From: JBFYTX01 sp964442335
Lineage (GTDB): Bacteria; Chloroflexota; Dehalococcoidia; Dehalococcoidales; RBG-16-60-22
DNA length: 8,875 nucleotides
Assembly: GCA_964442335.1 (NCBI GenBank)
Contig: CAYTZI010000093.1
Coordinates: forward strand, 1-8,875
Direction of reading: 5' to 3'
This document shows positions 1 through 6,166 of this stretch, piece after piece. A program made the translations under genes and the position numbers. Positions within the stretch are counted from its first letter, which is position 1; each line of letters opens with the position of its first letter. The notes beneath the pieces are model-generated. The model was not told the DNA's origin. It saw only the letters and a program-made list of their open reading frames with translations, and searched no databases.

Positions 1-529
1 CCAGGCTGTTGATTTCTCCAAGGCGCTGGCAACCTGCGTGGATGCGCAGCTCGGCAACGGACGCAAACCCTGGGAAGTGGGACATAAGGCGATTTTTGGC
101 GTTCTGGAGCTCAAAGGAGGACCGACGCCTCCGGCCGTTGAAAGGCATGGTTTCACCACAGAGCTGGTCGGCAAGGCATTCTCCTGGACGTACGGAGAGT
201 TTATGCAGTCTATACACGTTTACAGCACGCCGAACTCTTATTCGTGGACGATAATGCTCGGACACAACGCGGGCGGATGGATGTGGAGTTCCCCCTGTCT
301 CTACGTAAAGCTGCGTGACGATGCATATTTAATGAGCTGGACAGAGGACGCCTGCAACGGAAATCAGGGTACGTTTATATTGAACCCATGGATTATGCAT
401 GATGGCGGCTTCTTCTTCGGTATCGGTGACAGCCCGGATGGAAGCAGCGATCTACACCTGACGCCGATGGGCGCATTCGCCCGCCCGCTGCATGGGTTCG
501 ATATTTTAAAATACTTTGACAAAAAATAA
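1..529 (+). CDS. MoaF-like (lipocalin-type beta-barrel) protein, 5' end outside window
   Basis: The reading frame is open from base 2, where it reads QAVDFSKALATCVDAQL, to a TAA stop at 527-529. The first GTG in frame, at 38, is not a convincing start, so the gene most likely begins left of the window. About 175 residues are visible. The segment ELVGKAFSWTYGEFMQSIHV, then SYSWTIM, then YVKLRDDAYLMSWTED and a GTFILNP...GGFFFGI block follow the order I remember from the C-terminal domain of MoaF-type proteins (Y-W strand, KL-DDLYLFSW strand, G-x-FFG strand), a small calycin-like barrel. MoaF was named in the Klebsiella monoamine operon; its biochemical role is unclear and the 'molybdenum cofactor' label sometimes used is doubtful. 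No signal peptide or membrane segment is seen in the visible part. It is convergent with the next gene. The family call is by recall of pattern only; a phenolic acid decarboxylase-like barrel is an alternative. Confidence 0.6.
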   Translation, partial: QAVDFSKALATCVDAQLGNGRKPWEVGHKAIFGVLELKGGPTPPAVERHGFTTELVGKAFSWTYGEFMQSIHVYSTPNSYSWTIMLGHNAGGWMWSSPCLYVKLRDDAYLMSWTEDACNGNQGTFILNPWIMHDGGFFFGIGDSPDGSSDLHLTPMGAFARPLHGFDILKYFDKK

Positions 530-563
530 AAGTATAGATTATGCTGCGAATAGATTGATAACC

Positions 564-594
564 GGCAGTAGAACCGGCGTTTGCATCTACTGTC
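564..594 (+). other. Weak hairpin just after the MoaF-like gene
   Basis: Arms CAGTAGA (566-572) and TCTACTG (586-592) are perfect inverted copies. One G-U and one G-C pair extend the stem to nine pairs, with a 13-base loop. It lies 35 bases past the stop codon, where a terminator for the + strand gene would be expected. No T run follows on the + strand, so intrinsic termination is not well supported; it could be a 3' end processing or stability hairpin, or chance. Confidence 0.25.
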
Positions 595-654
595 ATTCAT
601 AACGCCTATCTCACCGCATTCTGCATATAGGTTTTTTCTCCGTAAATTTAACAC

Positions 655-693
655 GTCAGAAAAACAAGGGGAGGAGCATTTCTACTCCTCCCT
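655..693 (-). terminator. Probable intrinsic terminator for leftward transcription
   Basis: Arms GGGAGGAG (669-676) and CTCCTCCC (685-692) pair perfectly over eight GC-rich bases with an eight-base loop. Read on the - strand, the second arm is followed by CTTGTTTTTC, a T-rich tract typical of Rho-independent termination. On the + strand no T run follows. It would therefore end transcripts of the exported-protein gene that stops at 830, about 140 bases upstream, and it may also slow the opposing transcript. Confidence 0.6.
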
Positions 694-829
694 CTCGAAT
701 GCTAACTTAAGTTCATATTACCATTGCACGAACATGGGGATGTCATCTCATTTGGACTTATAAGTATCCTGCCGAAGCGTTCTATACGACGAGCTTCATA
801 GTTCAGAGAGTTGGTAACTGTGCTATGGC

Positions 830-1891
830 TTACTTCTCTATCGTCATAACCCAGCTTATCGGTGAGTCGAATAATACCTTAACCTCAATGTTAAATGGAG
901 GCTGGTATCCACGTTCTATGGGTTGTTCCCTGGTAATATTCACTGTCTCAGAATACAGGCTGAAGACCTGGTCAGAGCTGTAAGTAAACCCTTCCTCTCC
1001 GGACGATTTAACCGTGATATATACCTCAAACCTGGTGTCTATTTCACCGGTAGAGGTCATGACAAACCGCCAGTCCTTATCAATAACAAAGTTGAAGACT
1101 TGCATTAGAGGCCTGTCGCTAAATATCAAATCATTATAGTGCTCTTCTTCAGGGACCCGGACAGGCGGCGAAAGCTCATCGGAACGAAAGTTAATAAATT
1201 CCTGCCATTCATATGTGTCTTCCACCACTATTCTTTCCGGAATATAGGTTGGCAGGGGAGTGATTTCCAGCGAGGAAATGTTACTCTTAACGGTTGGAAG
1301 CAGTTCCATTAATTTTTCTTTGCCAAAGAAGAGCGATTCATCTGAAGACGCAATGTCCATAAACAGGATGGCGAAATGCTTACCGGCAAGTAGAAGCTGG
1401 ACAGACTGCGTTGGGGGCCCACTTTCCAGAACCCCGGTCACAAAATCCCCGTCCTCTTGAACAGGAAAACCACTTGTTTGCATTGACTGTATATGCTCAT
1501 TAAGATATTCATCAGTCTCAAAATACCACATCCAGACACCGAAACTGCGAAAGCTGTTTCCAACAATCTCCGTCCTGACACCACGTAAACATGACCATGC
1601 CGCCGGGGAATCCTCATTTAGTACGGGCGCTCCGGGAATAGTCTGTGCGGATTCTCCACGATAGACAAAAAACTCTTGTTTATCATAGGTACCTACGGCA
1701 GGACATCGTGATACAATCGAATCCCAGCTGAGAATGTACTCAGCGTCGGCAGCGGTGTGAGTTAGTTTATACGAGGTGTCGGTGGTTGTACTGGGAGCTA
1801 AGTAATTAACAATAAGAAGAGTAATGCCGGTAACTAGTATAACTATGAATATCCCAAGCAGTATGTAAAGTGTACGTAACTTCAATCCCAT
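830..1891 (-). CDS. Membrane-anchored exported protein of unknown function
   Basis: I do not recognise a family. From the chosen start the protein is 353 residues. A short basic N-terminus (K4, R6) is followed by one strongly hydrophobic segment at about residues 8-30, then a polar remainder; this predicts an N-terminal anchor or uncleaved signal with the rest outside the membrane. There is no lipobox cysteine. The outer part has just two cysteines (about C63 and C101), which could form a disulfide. The last 150 residues look rich in beta-strand (for example RFEVYITVKSSG, FNIEVKVLF), with a proline-rich joint near PLPTYIPE, suggesting two domains. Start choice: GGGAG at 1901-1905 lies nine bases before the ATG at 1889-1891, while the in-frame ATG at 1898-1900 directly touches that ribosome site and would add three residues. 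A -10 box precedes it, so it can be transcribed alone. It follows the kinase gene in the same direction, after a 271-base gap. Confidence 0.75.
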   Translation of the reverse strand: MGLKLRTLYILLGIFIVILVTGITLLIVNYLAPSTTTDTSYKLTHTAADAEYILSWDSIVSRCPAVGTYDKQEFFVYRGESAQTIPGAPVLNEDSPAAWSCLRGVRTEIVGNSFRSFGVWMWYFETDEYLNEHIQSMQTSGFPVQEDGDFVTGVLESGPPTQSVQLLLAGKHFAILFMDIASSDESLFFGKEKLMELLPTVKSNISSLEITPLPTYIPERIVVEDTYEWQEFINFRSDELSPPVRVPEEEHYNDLIFSDRPLMQVFNFVIDKDWRFVMTSTGEIDTRFEVYITVKSSGEEGFTYSSDQVFSLYSETVNITREQPIERGYQPPFNIEVKVLFDSPISWVMTIEK

Positions 1892-1914
1892 AAAGCTCAT
1901 CTCCCAATTCTAAT

Positions 1915-1946
1915 ATTATACAACAAGTCCAGTCTGATACGTCCAA
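1915..1946 (-). promoter_or_regulatory. Possible promoter of the exported-protein gene
   Basis: On the - strand a perfect TATAAT (1915-1920) lies 23 bases before the preferred start codon, with the ribosome site between. The best -35-like hexamer is TTGGAC (1941-1946), but the 20-base spacer is longer than the usual 16-18, so only the -10 part is well supported. The predicted leader would be very short, roughly 15-20 bases. Confidence 0.4.
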
Positions 1947-2162
1947 TCCATAACTATCAGAAGAGAAATTACTATCGTGAAGAAGGCTATCCTTTTCATT
2001 TTAGTTAATTATAGCTGGAACTTGGGAAATCGTCGATTTAGGCAAGGGTACTCATTGCATAGAAGTAATTTGAATTCCAATCACACAAAATGACTTTTTG
2101 TTAGATGAAGCGAGGGCGAATAAAAACGAGGATTATGCAGGGAAGGGGCTTGACGCCAGATA

Positions 2163-5100
2163 CTACGCCTTGAGTATATCCTTATGCTTTAGCGCCCGTT
2201 CTAAAGAGGGCTGCATTTTCATCTCGCGGAACTCTTTAATGGCGAAGTCCAGGTGCTCCAGGGCTTCTTTCTTTTCGTCCGGATAATGTTCAAGTAGCAG
2301 CTCGGCGAGCTGTAGGTGAGAGAGGGCAAGTTCAGGACGGAAGGGCATCTCTGTGCAGACTTTGATGGCTTCCCGGTAGTATTTGCGGGCTTGATCGTAT
2401 CTGCCGAGGAGGGCGGCTGCCCCGCCGAGGTGACGAGCGGGGCAGGTTAGATAACCCAGGATGGTGAGAAAAGACTTAGCCTCCTCCAAACGGTCCAGGA
2501 GTAGTTCGGCAGCCTTATGATGCCGTACTAGGACAGCGAGTTCAAGGTTCGATACATCTATAGCGGTCGAGGTTTCATCGTCTGGAGTGCCAATACCGGG
2601 CCGCGCTAAAACATTCCTGTCAAGATATTCGATTATTTCAGCGTGAGATTTGATTAGTGTTAATAACGAGCCGGAAATTTGACCTAATATTTCAATATTA
2701 GCAAAACTTCCTATTAAACTTACAATCTCATCGGGTTTACCAAGCCACACTCGGGCGCTACTACAGCCGTAATATTCTTGCAAGGCGGCATAGTTGGTGA
2801 AATCCAGTTCCTGACCCCGGGCACGTATCTGTCTGCCTGTTTCATCTGCTTCTTCAAGTCGTCCGTCGATGGTAGCCAGCATAGCTTTAAGTGCTGTGGT
2901 CATGAACCACAGGTTGGTCTGTTCGCTGCGCTCGATGATTTCCCGGCATTCGCGGTAGATATCGCCGGCAAGTTGCCGCTGTCCCGACTCAAGCAGTACG
3001 TAAGCGACCATTAAAAGACCCGTACCCAGGATTCGCGTTGTGATTCCTGCGCGTGGCTGCCCGGCGAGTTCTTCTGCCAGCAGCTGCCTTTCCCTCATGT
3101 GCCGTGGCCCTGATACAAATATGAAGACCGAACAGGCGACGATCCATAATATTTCCGGGTCATTGAGCCGTTTGGCCATTTCAACATTATCGATAAACGA
3201 CTGGGCCGATTCTTTCACAAGTCCAGGCTTACCTGTTGCAAGCCCGGTCATATATTTGGAAATCGCCTTACCCTGGTTGGCCATGACACGGGTAATCGTG
3301 TCCGGCTTGGCACAGCGGTCGGCTCGCTCCACCCACCGGGCGAATTTCGGGCCACTCAGTGCGTCGAAAGATAAGTCGCTGGTATACATCATATCCAAGA
3401 TTGCCTTTTCGCAGGTACGTGATGCCATGATTTTGTCGTCGATAGATTGTGCCAGAGAGAAGGCTTCCTCCAGTTCTACCTCAAGTGCTCGTTTGGCTTC
3501 TCCACCCAGGCTCAGGGCACCGGCGAGGTCCAGCAGCAGGTCGCAGATCTTGGCTTTGTCGGCCGGGTCGAGCACCTTCTGCACCTTGAGGGCCTGCTCC
3601 AGCAGACGCACAGCCTCTCCATAGGCATAAACGTCCAGGGAGCGTTTGGCGGCCATCTCGCCGTACTCGACGGCCTTTTTCAGGTCGGCGGGGTCGGTGG
3701 ACTGCGAAGAATGCTCGGCCAGTTCGGCGGCGTGTTCTTCAAGTCGTTTAGCGTACTGCGTCTCCAGGGCCCGCGCTACCTGCTGGTGCAACTTGAGTCG
3801 TTGCGGGGCTATAAGCTCTTCGTAGAGCGTCTGTCGGAAAAAGGCGTGGGTAAATCGATATTTTACCTGGCCGACCTGTGTCCTCTCCTCCAACACGGAA
3901 AGCTGCACGGCCTCTTTAAGGGCGTTGACAAAAACGTCTTCATTGATATTTTCGACCGCTTTCAGCGTCTCTAAAGAAAACTCCCGCCCGATAACCGAGG
4001 CCACTGAAAGCAATTGATTACATTCTTTACTCAACAGTGAAAGGCGCTTGCCGATGACGTCCCGCAGCCCTTCGGGGATATTCATCTCTAAGGGTGTGTC
4101 TTTGGTGGGACGCCACTTTCCCTCTTTCTGAGTGATGAGCCCTTCCTCAGCCAGGTAGCGTACCACCTCCTGTACGAAGAGGGGGTTGCCCTCCGTTTGC
4201 CGTTGGACAGCCTCGGCTAGGTTCCAGGGTATCTCTTCCCGGGTAATGCCTTCCAGCATACGCCGGACTTCATCGGGATTTAGCCCGCGCAGGATGACCC
4301 GGCCGTAAGTGGCGACGCGTCTTAATTCGGCTAAAGCCGCCGATAGGGGATGGGTGCGGTCTACCTCCACATCACGGTAAGTACCGATAATCAGAAGCCT
4401 TGCCTTGGAAAGGTGTCTCGATATGTGGGTAAGCATTTCCAGGGTGCCCTTATCGGCGTCATGCAGGTCTTCCAGCACAATCAGCAAAGGCTGGACGCCG
4501 GCGGCGTTGGTGAGGAAGCTGGTGACGGCCTGCATAAGTCGATATCGTTCTTCCTCCGGGTCTTTCTGGGGTCGGGGCTTTACTTTGAGCCTTTCTCTTA
4601 TCTCCGAGACGATACGGGCGACATCGGCGGCGCCGGTGCCAAGCTCTTCCCGCAGGTCTTTGACTTCACGACTGAGTACATAAGAGCGCATGGCTTCGAC
4701 GAAGGCCAGGTAAGGTAACGATAGAGACCCTTCTTCGTAACAGTGGCCAAGAAGGGTTTTACCGCCCCTTAAGGTTACGAAGGTCTTGAGCTGGTCACAG
4801 ATGGCTGTCTTGCCGATGCCCGGCTCTCCGACCACCATCATTAACGCCCCCTGACCGGACATGGCCCCGTCAAACGCGGTCTGGAGCTGCCTGAGCTCCG
4901 GCTCCCTCCCCACGAAAACTCTTCGGTAGAGCGGGTTTTCAGTTATGGTGCTTTCCTTGGATGGTTCCTTAGCGGCCTTCCCCGCCTCTATGGATTCCAG
5001 CGCCTGTAAAACGATGGAAGCAGATTCCGGCCTTTTATCCGGGTCTTTTTCCAGGAGTTGCATGATTAGCGTTTCTAGTGCCGGCGGTAAGTCAGCACGG

Positions 5101-5993
5101 TGCCAGGCGGGGGACACCGGCGGGGTGTTGATGTGCTGGCCGATGATGGACACCGAGTCGTCCCCCACGAAGGGCGGCCTCCCCGTCACCATCTCGTAGA
5201 GCATGGCGCCTAAAGAATACAGGTCGGCCTGCGCGGTTACCTTGCCTCCCATCGCCTGCTCCGGCGGCATGTAGGAGACCGTGCCCACCATCATACCGGA
5301 CTGGGTCAGGCGGGAGAGGTCGACCGCCACCGCTAAACCGAAGTCGCCTATCTTGGCCGTGCCGTCGGCGCTCAGCCACACGTTGCCCGGCTTGAGGTCG
5401 CGGTGGACTATACCTTTAGAGTGGGCGAACTCCAGGCCTTTACAGACAGCTTTAGCAATCTCTAATGATTTGTCCAGGGGCAGGCGGTGGTCTGGAGCTT
5501 TTTCAATAAGACCTTCGACGTCACCTCCGGGGAGTAGTGGCAAGACCATATAGGGTTGGCCTTCGTGGTCACCGAAGTCGTAAACAGTAACAATATTGGG
5601 GTGGTCGCCGAGCTTGCCCATGGCGCGGGCTTCCCGCTTGATGCGGGTCCGGGCGACCTCGTCCAGCTTTTCGGTCTTGATGAGGGCGAAGGCGACGTCC
5701 CTGTCCAGCGTGGCGTCGTGGGCGAGGTAGACCCTCTTCTTGCCGCCCTCGCCGAGGAACCTCCTGACCTGGTAGCGGCCATTTGCAAAGGAGGTGGGCT
5801 GAGGTGATGGTTGCTTTGTAGGCGCTGGTGCCTGTTCCGTTAATACATGGCCACACTTTTCACAGTAGTTGTTACCGGGAGGATTTGTATGGCCACATTG
5901 TGAGCACTTGTTCTCTATTCGAAGCGGCTGGCCGCACTTACCGCAGAATTCCGCTCCCTCACTACTCTCATGCCCACAATGTGTACATTTCAT
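2163..5993 (-). CDS. Zinc-ribbon / Ser-Thr protein kinase / STAND ATPase / TPR-like signalling protein
   Basis: A 1276-residue cytoplasmic protein with no membrane segment. Domain order: two zinc ribbons with paired CxxC knuckles (C3, C6, C17, C20 and C30, C33, C44, C47); a Pro/Gln-rich linker (about 51-70); a Hanks-type kinase (about 74-335); a P-loop ATPase (about 360-640); a winged-helix-like link containing RFTHAFFRQTLYEEL (about 640-745); and a helical TPR-like tail from about 770 to the end. Kinase motifs are complete: glycine loop GEGGKKRV (81-88), K106, E121, HRDLKPGN (197-204), DFG (217-219), PPE in place of APE (243-245), D257 and R321. T230, S232 and T238 in the activation loop are candidate phosphosites. 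ATPase motifs: Walker A GEPGIGKT (389-396), Walker B LLIVLEDLH (503-511), GTYR (537-540) and EGNPLFVQEV (601-610), as in STAND/AAA_16 regulators such as PknK. There is no LuxR-type HTH or cyclase, so output should be phosphorylation. The ATPase and repeats probably sense or bind a partner; the ligand is unknown. A weak AAGGGG ribosome site lies nine bases before the ATG. Confidence 0.92.
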   Translation of the reverse strand: MKCTHCGHESSEGAEFCGKCGQPLRIENKCSQCGHTNPPGNNYCEKCGHVLTEQAPAPTKQPSPQPTSFANGRYQVRRFLGEGGKKRVYLAHDATLDRDVAFALIKTEKLDEVARTRIKREARAMGKLGDHPNIVTVYDFGDHEGQPYMVLPLLPGGDVEGLIEKAPDHRLPLDKSLEIAKAVCKGLEFAHSKGIVHRDLKPGNVWLSADGTAKIGDFGLAVAVDLSRLTQSGMMVGTVSYMPPEQAMGGKVTAQADLYSLGAMLYEMVTGRPPFVGDDSVSIIGQHINTPPVSPAWHRADLPPALETLIMQLLEKDPDKRPESASIVLQALESIEAGKAAKEPSKESTITENPLYRRVFVGREPELRQLQTAFDGAMSGQGALMMVVGEPGIGKTAICDQLKTFVTLRGGKTLLGHCYEEGSLSLPYLAFVEAMRSYVLSREVKDLREELGTGAADVARIVSEIRERLKVKPRPQKDPEEERYRLMQAVTSFLTNAAGVQPLLIVLEDLHDADKGTLEMLTHISRHLSKARLLIIGTYRDVEVDRTHPLSAALAELRRVATYGRVILRGLNPDEVRRMLEGITREEIPWNLAEAVQRQTEGNPLFVQEVVRYLAEEGLITQKEGKWRPTKDTPLEMNIPEGLRDVIGKRLSLLSKECNQLLSVASVIGREFSLETLKAVENINEDVFVNALKEAVQLSVLEERTQVGQVKYRFTHAFFRQTLYEELIAPQRLKLHQQVARALETQYAKRLEEHAAELAEHSSQSTDPADLKKAVEYGEMAAKRSLDVYAYGEAVRLLEQALKVQKVLDPADKAKICDLLLDLAGALSLGGEAKRALEVELEEAFSLAQSIDDKIMASRTCEKAILDMMYTSDLSFDALSGPKFARWVERADRCAKPDTITRVMANQGKAISKYMTGLATGKPGLVKESAQSFIDNVEMAKRLNDPEILWIVACSVFIFVSGPRHMRERQLLAEELAGQPRAGITTRILGTGLLMVAYVLLESGQRQLAGDIYRECREIIERSEQTNLWFMTTALKAMLATIDGRLEEADETGRQIRARGQELDFTNYAALQEYYGCSSARVWLGKPDEIVSLIGSFANIEILGQISGSLLTLIKSHAEIIEYLDRNVLARPGIGTPDDETSTAIDVSNLELAVLVRHHKAAELLLDRLEEAKSFLTILGYLTCPARHLGGAAALLGRYDQARKYYREAIKVCTEMPFRPELALSHLQLAELLLEHYPDEKKEALEHLDFAIKEFREMKMQPSLERALKHKDILKA

Positions 5994-6027
5994 GAGGAGT
6001 TGCCCCTTGAGCCAAATTTGCTGTTAT

Positions 6028-6056
6028 AGTCTATGACCATAGAGTATTATTGTCAA
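6028..6056 (-). promoter_or_regulatory. Sigma70-type promoter for the kinase gene
   Basis: On the - strand a perfect TTGACA (6051-6056) is followed, after an ideal 17-base spacer, by TAGACT (6028-6033), a four-of-six match to TATAAT. It lies about 35-60 bases before the kinase start codon at 5993. TATAAC at 6023-6028 also resembles a -10 box, but its spacing of 22 bases is too long. The kinase can therefore be transcribed independently of treY upstream. Confidence 0.6.
6031..6042. promoter_or_regulatory. Small palindrome overlapping the kinase -10 box (possible operator)
   Basis: CTATG and CATAG (- strand) form a perfect 5-2-5 inverted repeat that covers the upstream half of the -10 hexamer and the adjoining spacer. 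Its position is where a repressor would block polymerase. It is short, and a chance occurrence in AT-rich promoter DNA is quite possible. Confidence 0.25.
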
Positions 6057-6166
6057 GAATTATTAATCGGTGAAGAAGGCTTGTTTATTGGTGGCAAATT
6101 CCTTTATGCTTGCCATACCACAATTAGTCGTGACATTCCTGAAAAGAAGGGGTTAAAGGCACGGTT

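Larger units (their letters stand above)
530..829. other. Convergent non-coding stretch
   Basis: This 300-base gap separates a + strand gene ending at 529 from a - strand gene ending at 830. It holds two inverted repeats, given as separate entries. The right part (about 700-829) shows no gene, tRNA or clear repeat. A 60-codon open frame at 581-763 has no recognisable content and I do not count it as a gene. Confidence 0.6.
5994..6166 (-). other. Spacer between treY and the kinase gene
   Basis: This 173-base gap holds the kinase promoter at its downstream end. The part nearer treY has only an imperfect AT-interrupted hairpin (about 6090-6119, arms TGGCAA and TTGCCA) without a following T run on the - strand, so I see no convincing terminator for treY and read-through into the kinase gene is possible. 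Confidence 0.5.

Noticed and set aside
562..577. Repeated CCGGC (CCGGCAGTAGAACCGGC)
   Set aside because: Only two five-base direct copies; not enough for a repeat element or binding site array.
364..654. Open frame of 96 codons on the - strand across the end of the MoaF-like gene
   Set aside because: Overlaps a supported + strand gene, has no plausible ribosome site or recognisable content.
2085..2101. ACAAAA/TTTTGT inverted repeat downstream of the kinase gene as a terminator
   Set aside because: The stem is short and AT-only apart from one pair, and is likely to be chance in an AT-rich gap.
3040..3974. Long open frames on the + strand (175-194 codons) opposite the kinase gene
   Set aside because: They are antisense to a continuous, motif-rich coding frame, are low-complexity in composition (Ser/Arg- or Gly/Leu-rich) and have no recognisable domain; GC-rich coding DNA commonly gives such shadows.
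5092..5856. Additional - strand frames inside the kinase gene that might suggest a frameshift
   Set aside because: The main frame runs through all kinase motifs without a break; the others read as Arg/Ala/Pro-rich out-of-frame translations.
6090..6119. Imperfect hairpin between treY and the kinase gene as a terminator
   Set aside because: Six matching pairs plus a bulge, a 12-base loop and no T run after it on the - strand.
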